Origin: Agarivorans litoreus
GTDB lineage: Bacteria; Pseudomonadota; Gammaproteobacteria; Enterobacterales; Celerinatantimonadaceae
Reading direction: 5' to 3'
Length of the DNA: 64,000 bases
NCBI RefSeq assembly: GCF_019649015.1
Contig: NZ_BLPI01000001.1
Span: forward strand, 186,001-250,000
Below, one piece after another: positions 18,042 through 30,962 of the stretch (within the stretch, counting starts at the first letter, position 1; every line of letters starts with the position of its first letter). The notes under the pieces are model-generated. The model was not told the origin of the DNA and did no database searches. It worked only from the letters and a program-made list of their open reading frames with translations. A program made the translations under genes and the position numbers.

Positions 18042-20111
18042 ATGGTAGTTAATTTTAAACTTGATGCTTCCAAACTTAATTGGACCATAGCCTTTAAAGC
18101 GGCTGGTTTGGCTATGTTTATTCTTAGCCTAGGTTTGGTATTTAATTTAGACTTCGCTTTAACTGCAACACTTGGCGTGGTTGCAGCTGGGCTTGCAGAC
18201 AGCCCAGACTTCTATCAACATCGCCTGCAAAGCACCTTGTTGATGATGGCAAGCTTTTCCCTCGCTAGCATCTCAGTTACTTTACTGTTTCCCCTTCCCT
18301 GGCTATTTGCCATTGGCTTATTTTGTTCAAGCTATCTGTTTATGCGTATGCCAGTGCTTGGACAAAAGTACGGTGCTATTTCCCTGTGTTCATTAATCAT
18401 CGCTATATATACGATGCTTGGTTACAACACCTACCAAAACCCTTGGGTACAACCCTTTTGGCTAGTGATAGGCGCTTTGAGTTACGCTCTACTCTCGTTG
18501 CTTATTAATGCTCTGTACCCAACCCGCTGGTTGGACAAACAGCTAGACCAAATATTTAAACAAATTAGTCTTTATCAATTAACCAAGACCCGTTTGTTTC
18601 AACGTGAAGCAAACATCACAGAAATACAAGTAAAGCTAACTGCCCAAAGCGCCGACATTGCAGAGCAATTGGGTGTTATTCGCCATGGATTATATGTTTA
18701 TCAGCAGCGTAACAAACAGCATGTTGGTTCCAGCCAAATGGACCGATTTTTTAAAGCACAACTGCTGCATGAACGCTTAAGCTCCTCACACTTAGACTAT
18801 CAACGCTTACAGCGAGTATTGCCAAGAACCTTATTAGCCGACACTAGAACAGTGTTAGTTAAAATCGCACGAGTTATTGGAGCAAAGCACCTCGATGCAA
18901 GCGCAGAGAAAGAATTAGTATCCGCTGTCGATGATTTAGAAACGGCACGGGCAAACCTAAAAGACGTTCCTCCCCGCTTTGCTTATATGCTTAAAAATTT
19001 GCATAAGGTGATCGCCTTGTGCTTTAACGAACAGCATTTCCCCGAGCCAGAACAAAGCTTCTCACCATTTACTCGAATATCGGTAAAACAATACCTGTCT
19101 CAGGCTGCCGATATAAGCCTAAGTATCAATCGCCATGCCTTGCGAATGGCCACGCTAATGCTACTTGCCTATGGATTAATCCAATTGTCTGGCGATGAAC
19201 ACGCCTATTGGCTAATGCTTAGTTGCTTATTGGTGGTAAAACCTAATTATCACGATACTAAAAAACGCGTAGATAAAAGAGTATACGGCACCATAGTTGG
19301 AGTTGGATTCGCAGCGGCCTTGAGCTACTTACGTCTACCCGACATAGCACTAACGTCATTAATCCCAGGTTTAGTGCTGTTATTCTTTTTATTCTTTCAC
19401 CTTAATTACGCCATTTCGGTCGCCATGATTACGGTGTTTGTTGCCATCTCTCTCGATCTTCAAGGCTACCCCGCTAACGAAGCATTAATAGTACGTACCT
19501 TAGTAACAGTAATTGGCGCCTTAATGGCGATGGCGGCACTTCGTTACTTGTGGCCCGATTGGCAACACAAACAAAGCAGAAAAATAATTAGTCAATTGTT
19601 TGCCAACACTGCCAATTATCAAACTGCTATTTTTAACCAGTATTTTAATGGCGATGTTGAAGAAACCACTGATTTTCGATTAAGTCGCTACCACGCTTAT
19701 CAAAGCGAAGCAGAGCTAGTTAGACATTGGCAATACATGCTAGCAGAACCCAGCCACAAGCAGCGTTTATCGCCAGACTTATATCAGCTAGTTGGCTTAA
19801 GTCATCACTTGTTATCGCATTTATCTGCATTATCAACACACCGTACTCAACTACAATCCAATCAAGCGGCCGAGCGTTTGGCCTGTTTGGGCGAATTGAT
19901 TCAAAGCGAATTACAATTGATGCACGATTACTTATTACTTAAAGGGCCAAACCGCCCCATTGTACAAGCAAACAACGATGCATTTACCCGAGCAATTAAC
20001 CAACTTCTTCCCCAGTTAGTCGGCAACGAACTGTTGATTGCTTACCAACTGCAGTTAATCGGCAAAGACCTAAAGAAAATTCGTCAACTACTGGTAAATG
20101 GTAAGTGGTAA
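18042..20111 (+). CDS. yccS: YccS/FUSC-family inner-membrane protein
   Basis: 689 residues. Two halves of clustered membrane helices (about residues 15-150 and 370-490) with cytoplasmic stretches after each, as in YccS/YhfK and aromatic-acid-efflux-like FUSC proteins. The segments FPLPWLFAIGLF, GQKYGAISLCSLIIAIYTML and AYWLMLSCLLVVKPNYHDTK are family hallmarks. Transport role unproven in the family. The ATG at 18042 directly follows the yccA terminator and has no ribosome site, so either the start is further in (the next Met is at residue 25) or initiation is unusual. tusE follows after 36 bp. Confidence 0.85.
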   Translation: MVVNFKLDASKLNWTIAFKAAGLAMFILSLGLVFNLDFALTATLGVVAAGLADSPDFYQHRLQSTLLMMASFSLASISVTLLFPLPWLFAIGLFCSSYLFMRMPVLGQKYGAISLCSLIIAIYTMLGYNTYQNPWVQPFWLVIGALSYALLSLLINALYPTRWLDKQLDQIFKQISLYQLTKTRLFQREANITEIQVKLTAQSADIAEQLGVIRHGLYVYQQRNKQHVGSSQMDRFFKAQLLHERLSSSHLDYQRLQRVLPRTLLADTRTVLVKIARVIGAKHLDASAEKELVSAVDDLETARANLKDVPPRFAYMLKNLHKVIALCFNEQHFPEPEQSFSPFTRISVKQYLSQAADISLSINRHALRMATLMLLAYGLIQLSGDEHAYWLMLSCLLVVKPNYHDTKKRVDKRVYGTIVGVGFAAALSYLRLPDIALTSLIPGLVLLFFLFFHLNYAISVAMITVFVAISLDLQGYPANEALIVRTLVTVIGALMAMAALRYLWPDWQHKQSRKIISQLFANTANYQTAIFNQYFNGDVEETTDFRLSRYHAYQSEAELVRHWQYMLAEPSHKQRLSPDLYQLVGLSHHLLSHLSALSTHRTQLQSNQAAERLACLGELIQSELQLMHDYLLLKGPNRPIVQANNDAFTRAINQLLPQLVGNELLIAYQLQLIGKDLKKIRQLLVNGKW

Positions 20112-20147
20112 ACTAGCCACAAGTTAAAGAAAGGCACAAAGTACACA

Positions 20148-20477
20148 ATGATTGAATTTAACGGTCAGCAATTTGAAACCGATAAAAATGGTTATTTAAT
20201 CGACCTAAACAGTTGGTCGGAAGACCTAGCCGCACATATAGCCCAGCTAGAAGAAATAGAAATGAGCGAAGCCCATTGGGAAGTCGTGAGGTTTGTCCGA
20301 AACTTCTACTTAGAATTTAATACTTCCCCAGCCATGCGAGCCTTAGTTAAAGCGATGGCAAAAAAGTTCGGCCCAGAAAAAGGTAATAGCCGATACTTGT
20401 ATAAGCTATTTCCGCAAGGCCCAGCAAAACAAGCCACTAAAGTTGCCGGGTTGCCTAAACCAGTAAAATGCATTTAG
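20148..20477 (+). CDS. tusE: Sulfur relay protein TusE (DsrC family)
   Basis: 109 residues, same length as E. coli TusE. Accepts persulfide from TusBCD and passes it to MnmA for 2-thiolation of tRNA wobble uridine. The C-terminal LPKPVKCI holds the catalytic penultimate Cys108; [20 protein letters not shown] and [22 protein letters not shown] are family signatures. RBS AAAGAAAGG-like region upstream of ATG. mnmA is also in this window (38295-39398). Confidence 0.96.
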   Translation: MIEFNGQQFETDKNGYLIDLNSWSEDLAAHIAQLEEIEMSEAHWEVVRFVRNFYLEFNTSPAMRALVKAMAKKFGPEKGNSRYLYKLFPQGPAKQATKVAGLPKPVKCI

Positions 20478-20508
20478 CTCTTGATTGACATATAAAAACG
20501 CAGTTTGA

Positions 20509-20721
20509 ATGATGAATGTAATTTTGGAGTGTGAGTTAACTTGTCCTAAATGCGGACATAAAGAGCTAGAGACAATGCCAACTGATGCATGCCAATACTT
20601 CTACGACTGCAAAGGCTGCGGAGAACTCTTGCGTCCATCAGAGGGCGATTGCTGCGTTTTTTGCTCTTTCGGAACCATTCCGTGCCCACCAATCCAAGAG
20701 AATAAGAAGTGCTGTGGTTAG
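20509..20721 (+). CDS. GDCCVxC-domain small Cys-rich protein
   Basis: 70 residues with ten Cys. Two CxxC pairs (CPKCGH, CKGCGE) look like a zinc ribbon, and the hallmark GDCCVFCSFGTIPCPPIQ follows. In some members one Cys is selenocysteine; here all positions are ordinary Cys codons. Function unknown; members often sit near metal- or sulfur-related genes. It lies 31 bp after tusE and may share its transcript. An IS4-family element follows 13 bp after the stop. Two adjacent Met codons leave a one-residue start ambiguity. Confidence 0.88.
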   Translation: MMNVILECELTCPKCGHKELETMPTDACQYFYDCKGCGELLRPSEGDCCVFCSFGTIPCPPIQENKKCCG

Positions 20722-20799
20722 ATTATTAAAGATAAAGGGGCAGATATACTCTTAATGCCGATCGTTTTAGCTACTTGAACGATCTTGGTGAAGCTTCAT

Positions 20800-20832
20800 A
20801 ATCGGCCACAATATAAATTGTGGCCGATTTTT
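20800..20832 (+). promoter_or_regulatory. Strong hairpin just upstream of the IS4 transposase ATG
   Basis: AATCGGCCACAAT-ATAA-ATTGTGGCCGATTTTT ends directly before the ATG at 20833. Insertion sequences commonly use such a hairpin to stop read-through transcription or hide the initiation region, holding transposase low. Confidence 0.65.
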
Positions 20833-22155
20833 ATGTCTGAATTTTCCAAAGAACTTCACGTTACGGCAGAGTTCTGCCAAGAGCGCTCCATTGATGTATT
20901 TAGTAAGCATATTCCTATGGAATGGGTTGAAGAGGCAGTACAACAGACTGGGCGTGCCTCTCTCAGAAAACGCCGTTTTCCCGCTGAGCAGGCCGTTTGG
21001 CTGGTCCTTGGTATTGGGCTACAGCGTAATCGGTCAATTCAAAATGTTTGTGACAAACTTGAGCTAGCCTTCCCCGATGCTGCGGGGGAGTTATCCCCTA
21101 TGGCCACGAGCAGCATCATTAAAGCCAAAGAACGATTAGGCTCAGCCCCGTTGCGTTACTTATTTAAAACCACCGCCGAACAATGGGAAAAGCAGTCAGA
21201 GTTTGATGAAGCTTGCGGTTTAAAACTACTCAGTGTCGATGGTACATACTTCAAAACTCATAACACAGAAGAAAACCAACACTTTGGTTTTGCGCAAAAA
21301 ACAGCCTCTTTTCCTAGCGTTTTAGCGGTAACGCTCATGTCTACTCGTAGTCATATACTGTCTGATGCGGCCTTTGGCCCAGTAAGCCACAGTGAAATAT
21401 TCTATGCTCAGCAGCTAGTTGGCTCAGCGCCAGATAACTCTCTCACCTTATTTGACCGTGGCTTTACATCGGCAGAGCTATTCACCAGTTGGGCGGGGTG
21501 TGGTCATAACAGACACTGGTTAACGCCCATTAAAGCGAAGTCTCGTTATCACGTTGTTGAGCGCTACGCAGAGCATGATGTTCTTATTGATATGCCGGTC
21601 TCCCCACAAGCTCAACAACAGGCTCCATATCTTGGCAACACTTGGCAGGCCCGGTTAATCCTCATCCCCACTCCAAAAGGTGAAATCAAAGGATTTATCA
21701 CCTCGTGTCTTTGCCCTGAGCGTTACCCATTTGAAGACTTAGTGAAGGTGTACTGGCAACGATGGGAGATAGAGCGAGGGTACGGAGAGCTCAAACAGTA
21801 TCAGCTTCAGAATAAACCGATACTGAGAAGCAAAAAGGCAGAAGGTGTGTACCAAGAACTATGGGGCATATTGACTAGCTACAACATAGTCAGGTTGGAA
21901 ATGGCAGCCATGGCAAAGCAGCATAATGTTGAGCCTCTAAGGATAAGCTTCATTAACGCATTGTTTTTAATTATGGATGAGCTTATTTGGTCTAGTAATA
22001 GCCGCACTCCGGGAGCAATTCCCAAGCACCTAAAGACATTAAGAGACAATGGAAAACGGCTCATTTTACCCAAAAAGCGTAAAAGGCCTAATTATCCAAG
22101 AGCGGTACTCAAGAAACCTGCGAAATACCCTAATAGAAATGCCACTCGCTCTTAA
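20833..22155 (+). CDS. IS4-family transposase
   Basis: 440 residues from the ATG at 20833, close to the 442 of IS4; an upstream TTG (20785) would extend the frame through the hairpin and is less likely. DDE residues: D in LLSVDGTYFK, D in LTLFDRGFTS, and the IS4 YREK signature in YWQRWEIERGYGELKQ (Y-2-R-3-E-6-K). Intact. Stop codon lies inside a 9-bp hairpin (22141-22163). Confidence 0.93.
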   Translation: MSEFSKELHVTAEFCQERSIDVFSKHIPMEWVEEAVQQTGRASLRKRRFPAEQAVWLVLGIGLQRNRSIQNVCDKLELAFPDAAGELSPMATSSIIKAKERLGSAPLRYLFKTTAEQWEKQSEFDEACGLKLLSVDGTYFKTHNTEENQHFGFAQKTASFPSVLAVTLMSTRSHILSDAAFGPVSHSEIFYAQQLVGSAPDNSLTLFDRGFTSAELFTSWAGCGHNRHWLTPIKAKSRYHVVERYAEHDVLIDMPVSPQAQQQAPYLGNTWQARLILIPTPKGEIKGFITSCLCPERYPFEDLVKVYWQRWEIERGYGELKQYQLQNKPILRSKKAEGVYQELWGILTSYNIVRLEMAAMAKQHNVEPLRISFINALFLIMDELIWSSNSRTPGAIPKHLKTLRDNGKRLILPKKRKRPNYPRAVLKKPAKYPNRNATRS

Positions 22156-22206
22156 GCGAGTGGCATTAAGATATACTCTGCCCCTTTTTAACTGACCCAC
22201 GCTTGT

Positions 22207-22237
22207 AAACGCCTTAACCTAAAGGCGCTTTTTTCTT
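22207..22237 (+). terminator. Plus-strand terminator, probably of the tusE operon
   Basis: CGCCTT-AACCTA-AAGGCG followed by CTTTTTTCTTTT on the plus strand. T-run faces away from serS. It was probably the terminator of tusE and the GDCCVxC gene before the IS inserted. Confidence 0.75.
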
Positions 22238-22248
22238 TTCAGCTTTAC

Positions 22249-23538
<1,290 letters not shown>

Positions 23539-23733
23539 TCAATAACCTACTTCCAATTCTTGTCGTTAATTAAAGGCAAAGCTCCATTTTAGCCTACTGT
23601 AGTGAAGGCAAAATAAGCTTTGCTAATTATTTGGTTTCCAAAACTCGCTTATTATAAAGCAACTACTTACAGACACAATCGGGCTGTAGGCTGGATTGAG
23701 TAATAAACTGAAAATAGTGTTGTTTATTGTTGG

Positions 23734-25050
23734 CTATTGCGCTTGTTGGTCTAAATTACGCAAGTATTCAAGCTTTTCAGCAATCTGCTTTTCTAAACCA
23801 CGGGGCTCAGGATAATAGAACTGGTGACCTAATAAAGGATCAGGGAGGTATTGCTGACCAGCAGAGTATGCATTAGGTTCATCGTGAGAATAGCGATACT
23901 CTGCGCCATAACCTAATTCTGCCATTAGCTTGGTTGGCGCATTTCTCAAGTGTACCGGTACCTCGGCATCGCCAAACTCTTTTGCTGCAAGCCTAGCTGC
24001 TTTAAAAGCGGTATACACCGCGTTACTTTTGGGCGCACAGGCCAAATATACCACAGCCTGAGCTATCGCCCGCTCCCCTTCAGCGGCGCCAACTCGGGTA
24101 AAGCAGTCCCAAGCGCTTACCGCAATTTGCATCGCGCGGGGGTCGGCATTACCCACGTCTTCAGAGGCAATAGCTAAACATCGTCGCGCAACCGATAGAG
24201 GATCACCACTAGCTTCTAAAATTCGACAGTACCAAAACAAAGCAGCATCCGGCGATGAACCACGGATAGATTTATGTAGGGCTGATAACAAATCGTAAAA
24301 CTTATCGCCGCCTTTATCTATATGACTATAGCGCTCTCCGGCAACTTGCTTGAGAAGATCAAAACTTAGCTGTTTCTGCTGACCTTCACCCTCAGCCAAT
24401 TCACTCATCATCTCTAACAAGTTTAAAGCGCGGCGTGCATCCCCACTCACTAATGTGGAAAGCGCTTCTAATACACCTTCTTCAAAATTTAGTGTTTGTT
24501 GCTTTAACAACTCATCTTCGTTGATTGCCCTATTCAACAGTTGTTGAATAGCCTCGCTGTCTAAAGCGCGTAATACATAAGTTTTTGCCCGTGATAACAA
24601 GGCGTTATTAAGTTCGAAAGACGGATTTTCGGTAGTTGCGCCAATAAAGATAACAGTGCCGTTCTCAACATACGGTAAAAACGCATCTTGTTGGCTTTTG
24701 TTAAAGCGGTGAACCTCATCAACAAACAAAATGGTGCGCCGACTAACCTGTTTGTTTTGCAGAGCCCGCTCGATAGCGGCGCGCACTTCTTTTATCCCCC
24801 CGGTTACGGCTGAGATCTTTTCTACTTCCGCATCGGCATACAAGGCGGCTAATTCTGCAATGGTGGTTTTTCCTGTACCAGGAGGCCCCCAAAGAATCAT
24901 CGAGTGCAACTGTCCGGATGAAATGGCTTTATGCAGAGGTTTGTCAGCGGCCAGAATATGCTGCTGGCCGACATAATGCTCTAGTTTGCTGGGCCGCATT
25001 CTCGCAGCAAGAGGCCTAAAGTCGGCCTCAAAATTCAGCTGTAAGCTCAT
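23734..25050 (-). CDS. rarA: Replication-associated recombination protein A
   Basis: 438 residues. AAA+ ATPase (MgsA/WRNIP1 family) that acts at stalled replication forks. Walker [11 protein letters not shown] near 54-62, Walker [21 protein letters not shown], sensor [12 protein letters not shown]. Start ATG overlaps the lolA stop (TAATG), so translation is coupled. Conserved ftsK-lolA-rarA-serS order. Confidence 0.96.
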   Translation of the reverse strand: MSLQLNFEADFRPLAARMRPSKLEHYVGQQHILAADKPLHKAISSGQLHSMILWGPPGTGKTTIAELAALYADAEVEKISAVTGGIKEVRAAIERALQNKQVSRRTILFVDEVHRFNKSQQDAFLPYVENGTVIFIGATTENPSFELNNALLSRAKTYVLRALDSEAIQQLLNRAINEDELLKQQTLNFEEGVLEALSTLVSGDARRALNLLEMMSELAEGEGQQKQLSFDLLKQVAGERYSHIDKGGDKFYDLLSALHKSIRGSSPDAALFWYCRILEASGDPLSVARRCLAIASEDVGNADPRAMQIAVSAWDCFTRVGAAEGERAIAQAVVYLACAPKSNAVYTAFKAARLAAKEFGDAEVPVHLRNAPTKLMAELGYGAEYRYSHDEPNAYSAGQQYLPDPLLGHQFYYPEPRGLEKQIAEKLEYLRNLDQQAQ

Positions 25051-25655
25051 TAGCGTTGATCATCAATCATAGTGTTTTTTGGGATCTCAAACTTAAACAG
25101 TTTTTCACTAAAGCTTGGATTGGCTTTAAAACCTTGAAGATCAAATTGGCTACGCTGCCCGGTACTTTCAATAATATCGAAGCGAGAAATACTATTATCA
25201 GCATTTAGCTTTACCCAAAAAGCAGCTTGTAGTGGGTCATCTTTAGACTTAACTAAAAACCCTTGTTGCTGTTTTTCTACCTGATAATTTTGCCAACTTT
25301 CGCTGCGGTCGTCTGCCAACAAGATGAATGGTGATTGATTGATGGCTTCACTCGCATCCATAATCGTTACTTGCTCAACAAACGGACTGTAATACCAAAT
25401 GGTTGAGCCATCAGACACAATCATATCTTGCTCGGGCATCACTTGTTGCCAGTTTAACTTGGCGGGGCGAGCTAAACTTAGTTTGCCTTCGGCTTCATGA
25501 ATGCTTACGCCGTCAGCATCTATCACGGTTTGTTTAAACTGCGCTTGAAACCCTTTTAAATCGGCAAGATGCGTTCTTAGCTCGTTAGCTGCGTCATTGG
25601 CAAATGCTTGAGCAGATAACAAAGCCGCAAAACATATACTTAATAATTTTTTCAT
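25050..25655 (-). CDS. lolA: Outer-membrane lipoprotein carrier protein LolA
   Basis: 201 residues with a signal peptide ending AQAFA-ND around residue 19. Periplasmic chaperone that ferries lipoproteins from LolCDE to Lol[25 protein letters not shown] and [17 protein letters not shown] are family motifs. 8 bp after ftsK; overlaps rarA by one base. Confidence 0.96.
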   Translation of the reverse strand: MKKLLSICFAALLSAQAFANDAANELRTHLADLKGFQAQFKQTVIDADGVSIHEAEGKLSLARPAKLNWQQVMPEQDMIVSDGSTIWYYSPFVEQVTIMDASEAINQSPFILLADDRSESWQNYQVEKQQQGFLVKSKDDPLQAAFWVKLNADNSISRFDIIESTGQRSQFDLQGFKANPSFSEKLFKFEIPKNTMIDDQR

Positions 25656-25663
25656 CTTTTCTC

Positions 25664-28192
25664 TTAATCAATTCTCACTGGAGGCGGCGCGATAACTTCC
25701 CGGTTACCGTTATGACCTGGTGCACTAACAATGCCCTGAGCTTCCATTTGCTCAACGATTCGAGCGGCGCGGTTATAACCAATTTTAAACTTACGCTGTA
25801 CGCCAGAAACCGAACCACGGCGCGTTTCTGTAACGTGCATAACAGCTTGATCAAACAAAGCATCTAACTCTTCATCAGACTCAGCTACTTCACCTGGCAG
25901 CATAGCATCGGGGCCTGCTTCACCATTTAATATCTCATCAATGTAATCTGGTTCGCCACGTTCTTTCCAAGCCGAAACCACAGCATGTACTTCGTGATCG
26001 TCCACAAATGCACCGTGAACACGGGTTGGCACACCAGTGCCTGCCGGCAAATAAAGCATATCACCCATACCTAGCAAGGTTTCGGCGCCTTGCTGGTCTA
26101 AAATGGTACGCGAATCAATACGGCTAGAAACTTGGAAGGCCATACGAGTTGGAATATTCGCTTTAATTAGACCGGTGATAACATCTACCGATGGTCGCTG
26201 AGTAGCTAACACCAAATGAATACCTGCTGCACGAGCTTTTTGTGCAATACGTGCAATTAACTCTTCAACTTTTTTACCCACAATCATCATCATGTCAGCA
26301 AACTCGTCAATGATAACCACGATATGAGGCAGTTTTTCTAAGGTTGGTGCAGTTTCAGCCATACTGTCTTCGGGCTTCCACAATGGATCAACAATTGGGT
26401 TGCCGGACTTAATAGCATCTACCACTTTTTGGTTGAAGCCTTTAAGGTTTCGCACCCCCATTGCAGACATTAACTTGTAGCGCCTTTCCATTTCGCCGAC
26501 ACACCAACGTAAGGCATTCGCCGCTTCTTTCATGTCGGTAACAACTTCAGACAACAAATGAGGAATACCCTCGTAAACTGAAAGCTCCAACATTTTGGGG
26601 TCGATCATAATCATCCGAACATCTTCTGGTGTTGATTTATACAGAAGACTCACAATCATTACGTTTACGCCCACCGACTTACCAGAACCAGTAGTACCAG
26701 CAACTAGCAAGTGAGGCATTTTTGCCAAATCAGCGACCACCGGTTGACCGGCAATATCTTTGCCTAACACCATAGCTAAAGGCGACTTTGACTGATGGAA
26801 GGTACTGCTATCAATAACTTCGCTAAGATAAACAATCTCACGATAACGGTTAGGCAATTCTAATCCAATCACCGACTTACCAGGTATCACTTCCACTACC
26901 CGCACACTAATAGCAGACAGCGCGCGTGCTAAATCTTTAGACAAGTTAGTAATTTTGCTAACTTTGACCCCTGGGGCTAAATCGAGCTCAAAACGGGTAA
27001 TCACTGGGCCAGGATGAACGGCAACTACCGATGCTTGAATATTAAAATCGAGCAGTTTGGCTTCAACTAAACGAGAAACTTGCTCTAATTCTTCTGGTGA
27101 AATTGGGTTAGCTTTTTTGTCGGGTCTATCTAATAAATTCATATCAGGTAAACGGCTTAAGCTTGGTTGAGCAGATTTTACCGGCGCAGCCGGTTTAGCT
27201 ACTGGCGGTTTAGCCACTGCGACAGTTTCACCGTCAAAAGGAATATCGGGCATTGGGTCAGGAGCGGTATCATCGATAATCACACTTGGTGGATCAATCG
27301 CTTCATCTTTGTAAGCAAATTCAATATCTTCTTTAGCCTGTGACAACTCTGCCTCAAAGTCACTGTCCATGGAGAAACTAGGCTCAACAGCAACAGAGGT
27401 TTCTGGCTCTGAGTTAACAGTTTGCTCAAGCGTTGGCTCTTGATGTGTATTTTGCTCTTCAACAAAATCCTGCTGAAGTTCAACATCGCCTACAGATAAA
27501 TCACTTTGAACTGGTTCTTGTAATGAAGACTCAGTAGCAAAATCTCTCATAAGAACATCTTGCTCTAACTCGCGCTGTTTTTTATTACGTAAACGTTCAG
27601 GAAAACTCACTATTGCGCGGTAAGCTGAGTTAAGACCCCCACCAAGTTGCTCTACAAACTGAACCCAAGACTGACCGGTAAACAAGGTAATACCACCGGC
27701 AAAAACGGCTAATAAAATAATGCTAGTGCCAAGCAAGCCAAACACTGGAATCATTAGCTGAGTGAAGATATCTCCCACTAAGCCTCCTGAAGAAAAGAAA
27801 TGAAAATCATCAATATGAATGCTCGCTAGCGTGGTTAAGCTAACGAAGGTGAATACAAAGCCAATTAGCCTGAGACCTAAAGTGAAGAAGTTTACTTGGG
27901 CTACCGGACAAGGGCGCCAAAACAGGGCCCAAGCCAATAAACCACAAATAAACGGCATGCTATAAGCCATAAAACCAAAACTAAACAACAGTAAGTCGGC
28001 AAACCAAGCACCAGAACTTCCCGCAGCATTAGCAATACTTTGCTGACCAGCAGTTTGCGACCAACTAGGATCGCTCGGATTAAAACTTAATAAGGCTACC
28101 ATTAGGTAAACACCTAAAGCGCCCATTGCGATGGCACACACTTCCGCAATTCGAGCAAAGCCAGACAATTTGCTGTCTGTAGTATCTGTCAC
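25664..28192 (-). CDS. ftsK: DNA translocase FtsK
   Basis: 842 residues, shorter than E. coli FtsK (1329) because the linker is short (about residues 200-350, acidic and Gln-rich). Four N-terminal membrane helices, motor domain with Walker [11 protein letters not shown] and Walker [13 protein letters not shown], and a C-terminal gamma winged helix ([18 protein letters not shown]) that reads KOPS and activates XerD at dif. GTG start at 28192 with AAGGGA nine bases upstream. Coordinates chromosome dimer resolution with division at the septum. Confidence 0.97.
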   Translation of the reverse strand: MTDTTDSKLSGFARIAEVCAIAMGALGVYLMVALLSFNPSDPSWSQTAGQQSIANAAGSSGAWFADLLLFSFGFMAYSMPFICGLLAWALFWRPCPVAQVNFFTLGLRLIGFVFTFVSLTTLASIHIDDFHFFSSGGLVGDIFTQLMIPVFGLLGTSIILLAVFAGGITLFTGQSWVQFVEQLGGGLNSAYRAIVSFPERLRNKKQRELEQDVLMRDFATESSLQEPVQSDLSVGDVELQQDFVEEQNTHQEPTLEQTVNSEPETSVAVEPSFSMDSDFEAELSQAKEDIEFAYKDEAIDPPSVIIDDTAPDPMPDIPFDGETVAVAKPPVAKPAAPVKSAQPSLSRLPDMNLLDRPDKKANPISPEELEQVSRLVEAKLLDFNIQASVVAVHPGPVITRFELDLAPGVKVSKITNLSKDLARALSAISVRVVEVIPGKSVIGLELPNRYREIVYLSEVIDSSTFHQSKSPLAMVLGKDIAGQPVVADLAKMPHLLVAGTTGSGKSVGVNVMIVSLLYKSTPEDVRMIMIDPKMLELSVYEGIPHLLSEVVTDMKEAANALRWCVGEMERRYKLMSAMGVRNLKGFNQKVVDAIKSGNPIVDPLWKPEDSMAETAPTLEKLPHIVVIIDEFADMMMIVGKKVEELIARIAQKARAAGIHLVLATQRPSVDVITGLIKANIPTRMAFQVSSRIDSRTILDQQGAETLLGMGDMLYLPAGTGVPTRVHGAFVDDHEVHAVVSAWKERGEPDYIDEILNGEAGPDAMLPGEVAESDEELDALFDQAVMHVTETRRGSVSGVQRKFKIGYNRAARIVEQMEAQGIVSAPGHNGNREVIAPPPVRID

Positions 28193-28246
28193 AAGCGTTC
28201 CCTTGAACTAAAAATATCCAATAATTATTCTGTTTGTCTAAAAACA

Positions 28247-28272
28247 AAACAAGCGGCTATAGCCGCTTGTTT
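28247..28272 (-). terminator. Terminator of lrp
   Basis: Perfect palindrome AAACAAGCGGCTA/TAGCCGCTTGTTT followed on the minus strand by TGTTTTTAG, between lrp and ftsK. Confidence 0.8.
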
Positions 28273-28311
28273 AACTTTATCAAAAATGAATTGGAGGGGG
28301 AAACGACTCCG

Positions 28312-28800
28312 TTAGTTTTTGATAACTAGTCGATTACTCTGCTTCACTTCTTCCATCACTACGTAAGTACGGGTGTCGTTAACCCCAGGTAGGCGCAACA
28401 AGGTTTCACCTAACAACTTACGGTAAGCAGACATATCTGCTACGCGGGTCTTTAATAGATAATCAAAATCACCTGACACTAAGTGACATTCTTGAATTTC
28501 TTCAAGCTGTTGCACAGCATGATTAAATTGTTCGAATACGTCAGGAGCACCGCGATTCAATGTGATTTCAACAAAAACCAGTAGCGAAGCGTCTAAGTAT
28601 TGAGGGTTTAGAATAGCAGTGTAACCAGTAATGTAACCTTGGCGCTCTAAACGTCTAACCCTTTCTAGACAAGGTGTAGGGCTAAGGCCTACACGTTTTG
28701 AAAGTTCCACATTCGATATGCGGCCATCTTTTTGCAACTCATTAAGTATGTTGCGATCAATACGATCCAGTTCCTTCATTGGTCGACCTTTTGCTTCCAT
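28312..28800 (-). CDS. lrp: Leucine-responsive regulatory protein
   Basis: 162 residues from ATG 28800, matching the 164-residue E. coli protein nearly residue for residue. Global regulator of amino-acid metabolism. N-terminal HTH (RISNVELSKRVGLSPTPCLE), RAM ligand-binding domain to the end (VVMEEVKQSNRLVIKN). An upstream in-frame Met at 28833 adds residues absent from homologues; a Met seven codons further in (MKELDR) with AAGG upstream is an alternative. Divergent from trxB as in enterics. Confidence 0.96.
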   Translation of the reverse strand: MEAKGRPMKELDRIDRNILNELQKDGRISNVELSKRVGLSPTPCLERVRRLERQGYITGYTAILNPQYLDASLLVFVEITLNRGAPDVFEQFNHAVQQLEEIQECHLVSGDFDYLLKTRVADMSAYRKLLGETLLRLPGVNDTRTYVVMEEVKQSNRLVIKN

Positions 28801-30175
<1,375 letters not shown>

Positions 30176-30184
30176 GTAATAGAT

Positions 30185-30211
30185 GAGCCGGTTGTAAAAC
30201 CGGCTTTTTTA
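30185..30211 (+). terminator. Terminator of trxB
   Basis: AGCCGGTT-GTA-AAACCGGCTTTTTTATA, 10 bp past the trxB stop. Confidence 0.88.
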
Positions 30212-30266
30212 TATCAACAATCGTTTTAATATTGATATACTTAACAGATACATGTAAAAGCTATAA

Positions 30267-30962
30267 GTGCCTGTGCAACCAGTATTCCTAGAGCTAAATC
30301 GCCCTTTCCCTTCTCCTCATAATGCCTTAGACGATCCTAATGGTTTGTTAGCCATTGGCGCAGATCTTAGTCCACGAAGGTTAATCGCAGCCTATGACAA
30401 TGGCATTTTCCCTTGGTTTAGTGATGACCAACCCGTTTTATGGTGGAGTCCAAATCCTCGAATCGGCCTAGACCTATCCGCCCATACCGTAAACAAAAGC
30501 ATGCAAAAATTCATGCGTAAAACCTCGTTAAAAGTTAGCGTGAATCGTGACTTTTCACAGGTTATCAAACGTTGTGCGGCCTTACGCACAGATGAAACAT
30601 GGATAAACTCAGACATGATCAAGGCCTATATTGCCTTACATCAACTGGGGCGAGCTCATTCTGTAGAGGTTTGGAAAAATGATGAATTAGTAGGTGGATT
30701 ATACGGCGTTCTCGTTGGAAAAATATTCTGTGGTGAGTCAATGTTTCATACCGAAACTAACGCATCAAAGCTGGCTTTTCACAGTTTTTGTCGACACTTT
30801 AAACAACATGGCGGCGTATACATCGATGGGCAAGTTGAGAACCCCCACCTGATAAGTTTAGGTATGGAAGCTATCGGAAGAGAAAACTTTTTAGATTTAC
30901 TTTGTAAGCTCAAAGATGACCAGGTAAATGTAAACTGCTGGCACCAACAGGAAATCTTTTAA
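30267..30962 (+). CDS. aat: Leucyl/phenylalanyl-tRNA--protein transferase
   Basis: 231 residues with GTG start. Adds Leu or Phe to proteins with N-terminal Lys or Arg, creating N-degrons for ClpS-ClpAP, whose genes lie just downstream. Family motifs FPSPHNALDDPNGLLAIGADL, NGIFPWFSDDQPVLWWSPNP and GGLYGVLVGKIFCGESMF. Stop overlaps the next start (TAATG), coupling it to bpt. Confidence 0.96.
   Translation: MPVQPVFLELNRPFPSPHNALDDPNGLLAIGADLSPRRLIAAYDNGIFPWFSDDQPVLWWSPNPRIGLDLSAHTVNKSMQKFMRKTSLKVSVNRDFSQVIKRCAALRTDETWINSDMIKAYIALHQLGRAHSVEVWKNDELVGGLYGVLVGKIFCGESMFHTETNASKLAFHSFCRHFKQHGGVYIDGQVENPHLISLGMEAIGRENFLDLLCKLKDDQVNVNCWHQQEIF

Larger units (their letters stand above)
20734..22187 (+). 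mobile_element. IS4-family insertion sequence
   Basis: Terminal inverted repeats: left AAAGGGGCAGA...TCTTAATGCC or close (20734-20759), right the complement with GGGGCAGAG and TCTTAATGCC (22162-22187); 1454 bp with one transposase gene. Flanks show no clear target duplication, so the copy may be old or its exact ends off by a few bases. It separates the GDCCVxC gene from a plus-strand terminator at 22207. Confidence 0.88.

Noticed and set aside
20509-20721. Selenocysteine in the GDCCVxC protein
   Set aside because: The motif codons are TGC/TGT; no in-frame TGA and no SECIS-like need.
20785-20832. Upstream TTG start of the IS4 transposase
   Set aside because: It would translate through a strong hairpin and add 16 residues not typical of the family; ATG 20833 gives the standard length.
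22141-22163. Hairpin GCCACTCGC/GCGAGTGGC at the transposase stop as an attachment site
   Set aside because: It overlaps the stop codon within the IS and has no partner copy; more likely part of the IS end structure.
25664-28192. FtsK truncation, since it is shorter than E. coli FtsK
   Set aside because: All domains are present; only the variable linker is short, as in many gammaproteobacteria.
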